This document shows positions 1 through 7,903 of a stretch of DNA of 12,434 nt, one piece after another (position 1 is the stretch's first letter; each line of letters opens with the position of its first letter). The DNA is from an uncultured Eubacteriales bacterium (GTDB taxonomy: Bacteria; Bacillota; Clostridia; Oscillospirales; Acutalibacteraceae), in contig CAKSKO010000012.1 in NCBI GenBank assembly GCA_934465125.1, positions 1-12,434 on the forward strand, given 5' to 3'. The notes under the pieces were generated by a model that was not told where the DNA came from, did not search any database, and saw only the letters and a list, made by a program, of their open reading frames with translations. The position numbers and the translations under genes are program-made.

Positions 1-1194
1 CTTATAATATTGTCGATAACAGGCTGTAAAAAGAGCAAAGAGGGGCCGACAGAAAAAAATGATTATCCCATTATAGTATCCGGGGTCAATCTTACAAAGA
101 GTCCTGAAAATGTGGTGGTGCTGTCAGATTCGTTGGCTGATATTGTTTTAGCAGAGGGGTATGAGTTAAAGTTGAAGGGACGAACAACAGACTGCACCCA
201 AAATGAGCTTTCGGTACTACCTGAAGTGGGAAGCAAGGAGCAGCCAGATATCAATAAAATAAAGGGATTGTCTGCTGATCTTATTTTAACAGATACAAAA
301 TTGAATCCGGAGATCGAAGTAGAACTTCAGACAGCAAAGATTCCGGTGTTAACGTTTGCCCGAGCGGAAACCAGAGAAGAAATTGAGGCACTGTATACCG
401 ATTTGGGGTCAGCTTTAGGGGGAGCAAAGACGGGAGCAGAAAAAGGAAAGAAAAGTGCAGACAGCATCCTTTTGACACTCGACGATATCAATCGAATTAT
501 CCCGGAAACAGATGTGTTGGTGACAGCGTGTTATCTGTATGATGATGCAGGAAAAATAGCGACTGGAGACACCTTTGAAGGGCAGCTTATTGAGTTTTCT
601 GGTGCGACAAATATCGCACGGGATGGGAAAGACAACAGTCTTGACAGTAAGACGATCCGTTTATCGGATCCGATGTATGTTTTTTGTGCGCCAGGAGTCA
701 AAGAGCAACTGAATTCTAATGAAACATTGTCAGAGCTGACCGCTCTAAAAGAAGGTCGTGTCTTTGAGCTAGGGCAAGAGATATTGCTTCGGCAGGGTCG
801 GTCAATGATAGAATCCGTATCATTTATGGCCGGGACGATGTTCCCCGAGATTACAAATAAGGGGACAACTATCTCATCTGCCGAGTCTTCTTCGTCTGTT
901 TCGTCTTCTTCAGATGTTTCAAGCACTGTTTCAGAGATAACGATCCAAGAAGGGATGAGTATCCCTTACGGGGAGCAAAGCGACAACGTAATGGCGGTTG
1001 AACAACGACTTGACGAACTAGATTATATGCCGACCATTCCGGATGGGGTGTTTGATGAGAGTACCAAGCGTGCAATAACAGATTTTCAGTATCTAAACAA
1101 CCTCGAAGCAACAGGGGAAGCGAATGAAGCGACGCTTTGGCTTTTGTTTTCTGGAAATGCTACCGCGCGTCCTGACCCGTCAAGAGAAAAATAA
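1..1194 (+). CDS. Lipoprotein: periplasmic-binding-protein domain fused to C-terminal peptidoglycan-binding domain (5' truncated)
   Basis: The reading frame is open to the left edge (codons for L-I-I precede the TTG at 10), so the true start lies outside. The first visible residues, LIILSITGC, are the end of a lipoprotein signal peptide with lipobox ITGC; the Cys would be lipidated and the protein anchored on the outer face of the membrane. Numbering from the TTG at 10, residues about 20-285 resemble the FecB/BtuF-type binding fold (PF01497 family): NVVVLSDSLADIVLAEG, then LPEVGSKEQPDINKIKGLSADLILTD, then the IPVLTF strand. A Ser-rich linker (about 288-309) follows. Residues about 313-382 look like a PG_binding_1 domain (AVEQRLDELDYM, DGVFDESTKRAITDFQ, ATGEANEATLWLLFSG). 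Known members of the first family deliver iron-siderophores, haem or cobalamin to ABC importers, but no permease or ATPase gene is visible, so transport is unproven. The wall-binding tail suggests attachment to peptidoglycan. Domain calls are by eye; the ligand is unknown. Confidence 0.8.
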   Translation, partial: LIILSITGCKKSKEGPTEKNDYPIIVSGVNLTKSPENVVVLSDSLADIVLAEGYELKLKGRTTDCTQNELSVLPEVGSKEQPDINKIKGLSADLILTDTKLNPEIEVELQTAKIPVLTFARAETREEIEALYTDLGSALGGAKTGAEKGKKSADSILLTLDDINRIIPETDVLVTACYLYDDAGKIATGDTFEGQLIEFSGATNIARDGKDNSLDSKTIRLSDPMYVFCAPGVKEQLNSNETLSELTALKEGRVFELGQEILLRQGRSMIESVSFMAGTMFPEITNKGTTISSAESSSSVSSSSDVSSTVSEITIQEGMSIPYGEQSDNVMAVEQRLDELDYMPTIPDGVFDESTKRAITDFQYLNNLEATGEANEATLWLLFSGNATARPDPSREK

Positions 1195-1206
1195 ATTGTG
1201 AAACAA

Positions 1207-1247
1207 GGCCTTTTGCCGCGAAAATTCTCGCAGCAGAGGGCCATTTT
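1207..1247 (+). terminator. Probable hairpin terminator after the lipoprotein gene
   Basis: Positions 1207-1221 (GGCCTTTTGCCGCGA) pair with 1228-1242 (TCGCAGCAGAGGGCC) over 15 positions, with two G-U pairs and one C-A mismatch, around a 6-base loop. Only a short ATTTT follows, so termination may be incomplete. It begins 12 bases after the TAA stop. Confidence 0.5.
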
Positions 1248-1253
1248 GCGCGG

Positions 1254-1282
1254 TTGACTTTTTTAAACTATCGTAATATCAT
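1254..1282 (+). promoter_or_regulatory. Sigma-A-like promoter for the FHA-SEDS/PBP pair
   Basis: TTGACT (1254-1259, 5 of 6 to consensus) and TATCAT (1277-1282, 5 of 6) are separated by 17 bases, the preferred spacing. It sits just after the hairpin and about 170 bases upstream of the preferred start, so the wall-synthesis pair probably has its own housekeeping promoter. Transcription would begin near 1289, leaving a leader of about 165 bases in which I see no known riboswitch. Confidence 0.5.
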
Positions 1283-1439
1283 CTAAAGAAACACTGTCAT
1301 ACTTGAAAATAGCCTGACGATGTGTTTTTACCAAGAGATGATATCTTTTTAGCGGGATATCGGCATATGCTATATGTATTTTGATTTATGTCAGAAAGAA
1401 TATTCTTTAATGAAGACCAATTTTTATACCATTGCAAAG

Positions 1440-1446
1440 AAAGGGG
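1440..1446 (+). promoter_or_regulatory. Ribosome-binding site that favours the TTG start at 1454
   Basis: AAAGGGG lies 7 bases before the in-frame TTG at 1454. The upstream in-frame ATG at 1388 is preceded only by a T/A-rich stretch with no purine-rich site. This argues for TTG at 1454 as the start of the FHA-SEDS gene. Confidence 0.55.
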
Positions 1447-1453
1447 AACAGCT

Positions 1454-3121
1454 TTGCTTGAAACAATGATGGAAACAATCGGGTTTATCGTTCGGGGAGT
1501 AATGGCGCTGATGGCGATTTTGATTGTCTTGCGGTGTTATTCGTCGATGAGAAAAAATATACGGGAAGACAAACCATTGATTATGTTGTTTAACGCGCTA
1601 ACGAACCAAGAAATCCCCGTAATGTTTTGGGAGAACTCGATTGGAAGAAGCAAAAATTCCGATATTGTGTTAAAAGATCCAACCGTCTCGCGTGACCATG
1701 CGGTGCTTTTAAGAAGAGAAGAAGGCTGGATGATTGCCGACACGAAGTCGAAGGCGGGGATTTATGTTAACGGAAAGTTAATTGATGATCGCCATCAGGT
1801 TTATATTGACGATATGATTACAGTGGGAGCGACTCCGCTTGTTGTCAAGAAATGTAGACAGGATATTAGCAGCCGAAGCGGGTGGAAATATGGGAAAAAA
1901 CAGAAAAAGACAAAAGCAGCATCTGCGCCGTTATTATTTTTGATTACGATATTTCATTTATTATCGGCTCTTCAGCTTTGCTTTATAGGCGGTACATTTC
2001 AATATGATCCACTTGTGCCGTTTGGAATTTTAATTGCGGCAGGATGGATCTTTTTCTGGATTACCAAAGGAATTTTCAAACGGGTCAACTTTGAGCTTGA
2101 GATGCTGGCATTCTTTTTATCAGGAATTGGAATCGCGTTGATCTGCGGCGACGATGTAAAAGAAACCTACACGCAGGTAGCGACGGTGATTATGGGGATG
2201 GTCTTATTTTGTTTGATACTGTGGTTTATCGAAGATCCCGACAGAGTGATGAAATGGAGACTCTGGATTTCAATCGGCGCGATTGGATTATTTGTTCTCA
2301 ACTTATTGATTGGAACAGTGCAGCACGGTGCACAGAACTGGATTATTATCGGTCCCATTTCCATCCAACCATCTGAGTTTATTAAGATTGCGTTTGTTTT
2401 CGTCGGCGCTTCAACGCTTGACCGACTTCAAACAGCCAAGAATTTAACAGAATTTATTGTTTTTTCAGCGCTCTGTATCGGTGCACTATTCTTGATGGGA
2501 GATTTTGGAACGGCCGTTATTTTCTTTGTAACATTTTTGATCATAGCGTTTATGCGCTCAGGGGATATTAGAACAATTATTTTAATTTGTGCGGCGGCGG
2601 CATTGGGTGCGTTTATTATCTTAAAATTTAAGCCGTATGTTGCCGACCGTTTTGCAGCGTGGGGACATGTTTGGGATTATGCTGATACGTTGGGATATCA
2701 ACAGACAAGGGTCCTGACCTACGCGGCGAGCGGCGGACTGTTCGGCGTCGGGCTAGGGCTCGGCGAACTCAAATATGTTTTTGCTGCGACGAGTGACCTG
2801 ATTTTTGGAATGATGTGTGAAGAGATGGGACTGATTATCGCGATTATTTCTGTTCTTGCGATCGGCGGACTCGTTTTGTATTCTAGAAAAGCCAGCTCCA
2901 AGAGCCGCTCGACGTTTTATTATATCGCGGCTTGCTCTGCGGCAGGGATGCTTGTTTTTCAGGCTTGCCTCAATATCTTTGGCGCGACAGATGTTCTGCC
3001 CTTAACGGGTGTGACGCTGCCATTTATCAGCATGGGCGGATCAAGTATGATCGCTGTTTGGGGGTTACTCGCGTTCATCAAAGCGGCGGATGAGAGGACC
3101 TATGCTGTGAGGAGGGGATAG
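1454..3121 (+). CDS. Membrane-anchored FHA domain fused to SEDS (FtsW/RodA/SpoVE) peptidoglycan glycosyltransferase
   Basis: SEDS proteins polymerise glycan strands from lipid II in the membrane. Numbering from TTG 1454 (555 aa), a first membrane segment (about 9-27) precedes a cytosolic FHA domain (about 44-130) with GRSKNSDIVL (64-73), SRDH (79-82) and NGK (106-108), the usual phosphothreonine-binding positions. A basic linker (about 147-157) leads to a polytopic SEDS domain with the QPSE motif (305-308), MGDFGTA (348-354), TSDLIFGMMCEEMG, and GVTLPFISMGGSS near the C-terminus. The Asp of TSD (residue 448) lines up with the catalytic Asp of FtsW/RodA. The frame stays open back to an ATG at 1388 (577 aa), but that start lacks a ribosome site and adds a polar 22-residue extension ahead of the membrane segment. 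The stop is one base from the next gene, so the two are probably translationally coupled. FHA fusion suggests control by a Ser/Thr kinase (inference). Whether it serves elongation, division or sporulation cannot be told. Confidence 0.9.
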   Translation: MLETMMETIGFIVRGVMALMAILIVLRCYSSMRKNIREDKPLIMLFNALTNQEIPVMFWENSIGRSKNSDIVLKDPTVSRDHAVLLRREEGWMIADTKSKAGIYVNGKLIDDRHQVYIDDMITVGATPLVVKKCRQDISSRSGWKYGKKQKKTKAASAPLLFLITIFHLLSALQLCFIGGTFQYDPLVPFGILIAAGWIFFWITKGIFKRVNFELEMLAFFLSGIGIALICGDDVKETYTQVATVIMGMVLFCLILWFIEDPDRVMKWRLWISIGAIGLFVLNLLIGTVQHGAQNWIIIGPISIQPSEFIKIAFVFVGASTLDRLQTAKNLTEFIVFSALCIGALFLMGDFGTAVIFFVTFLIIAFMRSGDIRTIILICAAAALGAFIILKFKPYVADRFAAWGHVWDYADTLGYQQTRVLTYAASGGLFGVGLGLGELKYVFAATSDLIFGMMCEEMGLIIAIISVLAIGGLVLYSRKASSKSRSTFYYIAACSAAGMLVFQACLNIFGATDVLPLTGVTLPFISMGGSSMIAVWGLLAFIKAADERTYAVRRG

Positions 3122-3122
3122 G

Positions 3123-4508
3123 ATGAAAAAGACCAAGACACGTTCGGTTATTGTTTATTTTCTAGTTGCAGGATTTTTTGTGGGACTCGGATTTTTCCTA
3201 TTCAAACTGACTGTCCACGCAGAGGATTGGGCAATCAATCCGATCAATGGACATTTAAGCGGGCAGGAATTGGCGGGAGCCGGAAAAATTCTTGATCGAA
3301 ACAAAAAAGTACTGGCTCAGTCCAGCGACGGAAAACGTCTTTACAACGAAAATGAGGCTGTTCGGCGTGCGGTACTTCATACAATCGGAGACGGATCAAT
3401 CAATATTACAACGTCGATCCAAAATCAATTCAGCGCGGATCTCTTCGGATACAACTTGATCACTGGATTGGGTGCACCGAAATTTTTAACGATGGCAAAA
3501 GATATCCATTTAACGCTCGACAGTGATCTTTGCAGAATTGCTTCCGAAAAACTAGGAAGCTATAAAGGGGCTGTTTGCCTTTATAATTATAAAACAGGCG
3601 AGATACTCTGTATGGTGAGCAAGCCGACGTATGACCCATATCAGATCCCAGATTTTTCGGATGGAACAGACGAGGAATACGAGGGGGCATATCTCAACCG
3701 AGTACTGTCTTCTTCGTTTACCCCAGGTTCTGTCTTTAAGGTGGTTACCTCCGCGGCGGCGATTGATTATCTGCCCGATCTCTATGAAAAGGAATTTTAT
3801 TGTCCTGGCAATATTGAGGTGGGCGGAGAAACGATCATTTGTATGGAGCATCACGGAACGATCGATTTCGAGGACGGAATGGCAAAATCGTGCAACATTG
3901 TATTTGCTGAGCTTGCGATGGAATTAGGAACAGAAAGGATGACGATGGAAGCGGAGAAATTGGGGTTCAATGAATCCTTTTCAATCGACGGAATTCCGAT
4001 TCAAAAGAGCGTTTATCATGCTGAGAATGTCACAAAGGCAGATTTGGGTTGGTCAGGGATTGGGCAACAAAACGATCTTGTCAACCCCGCCCATCTGATG
4101 AAAATCATGGGAGCTATTGCAAACAACGGCGTACCGATAGAACCATATTTAATTTCGTCGATGACTTCCTCGTTTGGGATTAAATCTCATGTGGGGCAAA
4201 CAAAAGTAGGCGATCAGATGATGAGCGCTGGCACGGCGAGTCAGTTAAGAGAAGTGATGCGGTATACGACCAGGTCGCAGTATGGAGATTCGATGTTTCC
4301 GGGACTCACGGTTTGTTCCAAAACAGGGACAGCGGAGGTCGGAAAAGGAAAGAAACCGCACGCTTGGATGACAGGATTCTCGACAGATGAAGATTGTCCG
4401 CTAGCATTTGCGATTATTGTGGAAAACAGCGGCTATGGATACCGTCAAGCAGGCCCGATCGCAACTGCAATCATGACGGCGGCAGCAGAAAGTATCCGAG
4501 GAAGATAA
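3123..4508 (+). CDS. Class B penicillin-binding protein (D,D-transpeptidase), partner of the SEDS protein
   Basis: This protein cross-links peptidoglycan stem peptides outside the membrane. It has 461 aa: a short cytosolic tail (KKTKTR), one membrane anchor (about 8-30), a small N-terminal region, and a transpeptidase domain from about 125. All three catalytic motifs are intact: SVFK (Ser203, Lys206) after TPG, SCN (256-258) and KTG (400-402, in SKTGTAEV). YNYKTGEILCMVSKPTYDP is typical of this domain. It is short for PBP2/PBP3 and lacks PASTA repeats and a long pedestal, closer in size to the PbpA type that pairs with RodA in Actinobacteria. The start ATG is one base after the upstream stop, with AGGAGGGG (3110-3117) inside the end of the SEDS gene, so the pair is one operon and probably a stoichiometric polymerase/transpeptidase complex. 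It could be called FtsI- or MrdA-like; I give no symbol because the subfamily is unclear. Confidence 0.93.
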   Translation: MKKTKTRSVIVYFLVAGFFVGLGFFLFKLTVHAEDWAINPINGHLSGQELAGAGKILDRNKKVLAQSSDGKRLYNENEAVRRAVLHTIGDGSINITTSIQNQFSADLFGYNLITGLGAPKFLTMAKDIHLTLDSDLCRIASEKLGSYKGAVCLYNYKTGEILCMVSKPTYDPYQIPDFSDGTDEEYEGAYLNRVLSSSFTPGSVFKVVTSAAAIDYLPDLYEKEFYCPGNIEVGGETIICMEHHGTIDFEDGMAKSCNIVFAELAMELGTERMTMEAEKLGFNESFSIDGIPIQKSVYHAENVTKADLGWSGIGQQNDLVNPAHLMKIMGAIANNGVPIEPYLISSMTSSFGIKSHVGQTKVGDQMMSAGTASQLREVMRYTTRSQYGDSMFPGLTVCSKTGTAEVGKGKKPHAWMTGFSTDEDCPLAFAIIVENSGYGYRQAGPIATAIMTAAAESIRGR

Positions 4509-4517
4509 AACTAGTAT

Positions 4518-4561
4518 AAAAGAAGAGCAGAACCGGTTTACATTGGTTCTGCTCTTCTTTT
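4518..4561. terminator. Bidirectional Rho-independent terminator
   Basis: AAAAGAAGAGCAGAACC (4518-4534) and GGTTCTGCTCTTCTTTT (4545-4561) form a perfect 17-bp stem with a 10-base loop. The A-run and T-run at its two feet let it work in both directions. It lies between the PBP stop (4508) and the YfhO-family stop (4571), which converge on it. Confidence 0.92.
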
Positions 4562-4570
4562 CAGAAAGAA

Positions 4571-7225
4571 TCAGACTATAAAATAAACAATAACAGGGAG
4601 CATATAAACCCCAAAAATAGTTAGTAGAAAAAGAGCGATAAAACAATAAAAGAAGATTGCCCGCAGCCAATGTGGAACAATCATGTTGCCCTTTTTGATC
4701 GAATAGATAATTAGCAGAAAAAGAGAGAAACCAAAGGCACTGATAAACAAGCCGATTTTTAACCCCGGAGGGGTATAAAATAATTCTATCCTGTTTTCGC
4801 CTGACTGCAGTTTCAGCGCTATAAACATATCATTAACCTTTTGAATCTGTACTCTTTCTCCATTGATTTTTGCAGAAAATCCCTTATCATACGGAACGGA
4901 AAGATGAAGATATTCTTCTCCGCTTCCCTGGCACTGCCCGGTGATTTTTCTTCCGTATACGTCAAAAACGACGGTATCCACGGATTGGATGGCTTCTGTT
5001 ACAATATGATCTGTCATCTGATAAACGCCAAAGGAGCGGCAGATAGTATCTTTCAATACATCAATTTCAACCGATACAGCCTCGTTTTCAAAACTACCCA
5101 ACTCAACAATCCCGCTGTTTTTTTGACTAGGATACGATGATTCTACTGTTTTTCCGTTAACGATGATGCGGAACGATTGATTGATCGGTTCTTTTAAATT
5201 GTTGGAAAGTTCAGAGAAACAGTCAAAATAGAGAGTGGACTGTTCCTTTACGGGAATATAGTAATAAAAAGAGGCAGGGTATTCCTTTTCGATTTTCTTG
5301 ATTTGATAAAAAACGCCGTCGTGAGTCAGCTCAATATTGCTCGAAACAGAGGCAGAAACCTCTTTGAAGGGAGTGGGAGAAGTGGGAAACAGAGATGAAA
5401 AGATAAAAGCTTGTGCATCGAATCTGTTCGAATGAAGAATTGTTTGTTCAGGGATAGAAGAAGCAGGATATTTGATTCCCAAAGGCAGGGACTGTTCAGT
5501 TTCTGTGATACAATATGTTTGGTTCTGATACACAATCCGGTCAGAAGAGGATGCTTCATTTGTTTTTTTGATTTTGTACTGATTGCAAAGGAAGGCGTCG
5601 GTGAACTTTGTTCCACCGGTTGAGTTTACTTCCATCCAATACGAGGAGTACCCTAGCTTTTTCATCCCAAACATATAATCCTCCGATGTCAGCGAGGTGT
5701 AATGATTCAAGCAGTTGTATCCAAGGCCGCCCAATAGATTAACATCGAAATATTTCTTTTGCAACTTTACCCGGTAAAAAGAATCGTTGTGAATATTGTT
5801 GGAAAGATCAACCGCTTGGCGATATTGGTCGACATTGTTTGCGGTGGAGCCGATATAAATCGAAGCGTTATAGAAGCTTTCTCCAAAGGTAAGAAGACAA
5901 AGAAACATCAAAAACGCAGATTTTGGAATCAATCGGTATTTAAATAAATAAATCGCAAGGAAATAACACATAAAACTCAGCAGGAATAAAAGAAGCAGAT
6001 GAAAAAACGATGTGCTGCTTCCCCAAAGTGTTTTTGTATAGATAGCTAATTTTTTTAAAAAGAAAATTAACATCAGACTAAACGATGAGAAAAAAACTAA
6101 AATTGCAGTTATCATTACAGCAACAAACCTTTTTCTAGCTTTAATTGTTTTTTCATGCTGAATGTTTTCTAAGACAGTTGCAGTTAGAATAAGCCCTAAA
6201 AAGATCGTAATATATCCATATCGCATCGGGAATGCTTGATAGCTTCCAGTGTGCCACATTTTGTTGATCGGTTCAATGACAATGGGAACAAGGGTTAAAA
6301 GGAAAAGAATAAGTACAGCATTTGTTTTAGGAGCGCGTTTTTGTTTATTAAAAAAGAGAAAGGGCAACGCAGAAAAAATAATGGCAGTACAAAATAAAAG
6401 AGGAAGATTTGTGTAAATAGAAGTTAAAAAATTTCCGCTAGATAGAGATTGGATTAGGTTTCCTGTTCGTGCTGACTCAAAATATTGAAATAGAGATGGT
6501 AGCCAAACAGGACAAGTGATTAAAATACTTAAAATACTTCCAAGAGCAAAGAAAAAGATCGATTCCTTTCTTTTTTCATTTTGAGTAGAAAATAGTAAAT
6601 AGAGTCCCATCAACAAGATAAGAAATAGAACTACCATATAGCTTAGATAAAAGTTTATAATGATAATAGATGAAAAGATAATAACATAAAAAGTTATCTT
6701 TCTAGAAGAGATTAAAGAAGAGAGGGAGAGAAGAAGAAGCGGAAACAGCGCCATAATATCGAGCCAGACAACATTCTGATAAAAAAGCATGGAGTATCCG
6801 CAAAAAGCATACATCACCGAAAGAAAAGCGGACGCCAAAAAGTGAAGATTCGGAAACTGCTTTTGAAAGAAAATATTAGCGGTCAATGCACAGCACATCA
6901 TTTTAAGCAGAACAAGAATATTCATAAACAGACTCATATCCTGCTTTTCAATGAAAATGACCAGAAAAGAAAAGGGGCTTGCGATAAAGAATAAAAAAAC
7001 GCCCCAGAAATTCATCCCACCAGCGTTTTGCATGTTGAGAAATAGGTTTCCATTTCCCGTTAGAATATCCTTAAAATCCAGTAATAGTGGGATTACTTGC
7101 TGTGTCATATCACACCAGGCCAGAGTATTTTCTGCGAACGGATAAAGATGGTATGCAAAAAAAACAAAGATCATCGTAATTGCAACAAAAAGCGGAGAAA
7201 ACAAAAATTTCACAAACTGTTTCAT
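4571..7225 (-). CDS. YfhO-family polytopic membrane protein (probable GT-C glycosyltransferase)
   Basis: This 884-aa protein matches the YfhO family (PF09586) by eye. The N-terminal half is a run of about 12 hydrophobic segments. The first outside loop has LAWCDMTQQVIPLL (Asp39 is a candidate GT-C catalytic acid), followed by GGMNFWG (69-75), YAFCGY (139-144) and WLD (154-156), all typical of the family. A long hydrophilic, presumably extracytoplasmic part (about 450-808) follows, with PYDKGFSAKINGE near 778 and YTPPGLKIG near 817, then two last membrane segments. Relatives in Bacillus and Listeria glycosylate lipoteichoic or wall teichoic acids using undecaprenyl-phosphate sugars; that role here is inferred, and no polyprenyl-sugar synthase or GtcA-like flippase gene is nearby. 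The start ATG has AAAGGGGG six bases upstream. It is a single-gene unit, divergent from spoVAC. The central part is visibly A+T-rich, as expected for membrane segments. Confidence 0.85.
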   Translation of the reverse strand: MKQFVKFLFSPLFVAITMIFVFFAYHLYPFAENTLAWCDMTQQVIPLLLDFKDILTGNGNLFLNMQNAGGMNFWGVFLFFIASPFSFLVIFIEKQDMSLFMNILVLLKMMCCALTANIFFQKQFPNLHFLASAFLSVMYAFCGYSMLFYQNVVWLDIMALFPLLLLSLSSLISSRKITFYVIIFSSIIIINFYLSYMVVLFLILLMGLYLLFSTQNEKRKESIFFFALGSILSILITCPVWLPSLFQYFESARTGNLIQSLSSGNFLTSIYTNLPLLFCTAIIFSALPFLFFNKQKRAPKTNAVLILFLLTLVPIVIEPINKMWHTGSYQAFPMRYGYITIFLGLILTATVLENIQHEKTIKARKRFVAVMITAILVFFSSFSLMLIFFLKKLAIYTKTLWGSSTSFFHLLLLFLLSFMCYFLAIYLFKYRLIPKSAFLMFLCLLTFGESFYNASIYIGSTANNVDQYRQAVDLSNNIHNDSFYRVKLQKKYFDVNLLGGLGYNCLNHYTSLTSEDYMFGMKKLGYSSYWMEVNSTGGTKFTDAFLCNQYKIKKTNEASSSDRIVYQNQTYCITETEQSLPLGIKYPASSIPEQTILHSNRFDAQAFIFSSLFPTSPTPFKEVSASVSSNIELTHDGVFYQIKKIEKEYPASFYYYIPVKEQSTLYFDCFSELSNNLKEPINQSFRIIVNGKTVESSYPSQKNSGIVELGSFENEAVSVEIDVLKDTICRSFGVYQMTDHIVTEAIQSVDTVVFDVYGRKITGQCQGSGEEYLHLSVPYDKGFSAKINGERVQIQKVNDMFIALKLQSGENRIELFYTPPGLKIGLFISAFGFSLFLLIIYSIKKGNMIVPHWLRAIFFYCFIALFLLTIFGVYMLPVIVYFIV

Positions 7226-7287
7226 TGGATACCCCCTTTTTTGTAGTTGCTTAAAAATCTAATATTTAAATCTATAATTCACATATC

Positions 7288-7317
7288 GTTATAAAAAATA
7301 CAAAAGATCCGGACCAA
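7288..7317 (-). promoter_or_regulatory. Possible sigma-A-like promoter of the YfhO-family gene
   Basis: On the minus strand TTGGTC (7312-7317) and TATAAC (7288-7293, 5 of 6 to consensus) are 18 bases apart, placing the start of transcription about 55 bases before the ATG. The -35 box is weak and the region is A+T-rich, so chance matches are likely. Confidence 0.3.
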
Positions 7318-7407
7318 ATGAAGTAATTATTCTAACAATAAAAATTAGGATCATAAAGAATATCTTACTTTTATTGAGGGAAAATATGCCTGAAAGGAAG
7401 TGGTAGT

Positions 7408-7851
7408 TTGAAGATAACAGAAGAACAATATTCAAATATGGCCGACAAGGCTTCCCCGGGAAGCAAAAGTGTAAAAAATGTGGTATTAGCATTTGTGTTT
7501 GGTGGTGCAATCTGTACAATAGGGCAGCTTCTTCAAAATCTTTACATGTTAACAGGGATGGAGCTCAAGGATGCAAGAGGAGCCGTATCCGTCACCCTGA
7601 TCTTTTTAGGAGCTCTGCTTACAGCGCTTCGAATTTTCGATAACATCGCAAAATACGCAGGAGCAGGTACGTTGGTTCCGATTACAGGGTTTGCAAACTC
7701 AATTGTTGCCCCAGCGATCGAGTTTAAAAGCGAAGGGTACGTTATGGGGATCGGAGCGAAGATGTTTGTGATAGCAGGACCTGTACTGGTCTATGGAATT
7801 ATGGCGTCTGCTATTTATGGGATCATTTTGTCAATCCTTCAGCTGTTTTAG
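7408..7851 (+). CDS. spoVAC: Stage V sporulation protein AC (SpoVAC), spore dipicolinate channel component
   Basis: SpoVAC is an inner-membrane protein of the developing spore needed for uptake of Ca-dipicolinic acid and its release on germination; B. subtilis SpoVAC is described as a mechanosensitive channel. The 147-aa product has the expected size and signatures: AFVFGGAICTIGQ (28-40), GALLTALRIFDNIAKYAGAG (about 68-87), PITGFANSI (91-99), APAIEFKSEG (101-110) and GIGAKMFVIAGPV (114-126), with four or so membrane segments. The PITGFANS/AIEFK/KMF set separates it from SpoVAE. The start is a TTG with AAGGAAG (7394-7400) seven bases upstream. spoVAC normally lies with spoVAD and spoVAE, but here it stands alone between opposing genes and is followed by a terminator. 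I could not identify a convincing sigma-G promoter in the 182 bases upstream, although forespore expression is expected for the family. Confidence 0.93.
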   Translation: MKITEEQYSNMADKASPGSKSVKNVVLAFVFGGAICTIGQLLQNLYMLTGMELKDARGAVSVTLIFLGALLTALRIFDNIAKYAGAGTLVPITGFANSIVAPAIEFKSEGYVMGIGAKMFVIAGPVLVYGIMASAIYGIILSILQLF

Positions 7852-7903
7852 TATAGAATAGTAAAAATCACCTATTCTGTGGATGCTATCATCATGTATA
7901 GAC

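Noticed and set aside
3552..3927. Open frames on both strands inside the penicillin-binding protein gene
   Set aside because: They overlap the catalytic SxxK and SxN region of a clear PBP; Arg/Leu-rich shadow translations without family signature.
7320..7394. Sigma-G promoter for spoVAC
   Set aside because: Expected for the family, but no pair of -35/-10 elements with good match and spacing could be picked out from this A+T-rich stretch.
7855..7878. 7-bp inverted repeat AGAATAG...CTATTCT after spoVAC
   Set aside because: Short A/T-rich stem with no T-run; the perfect stem at 7904-7940 explains termination much better.
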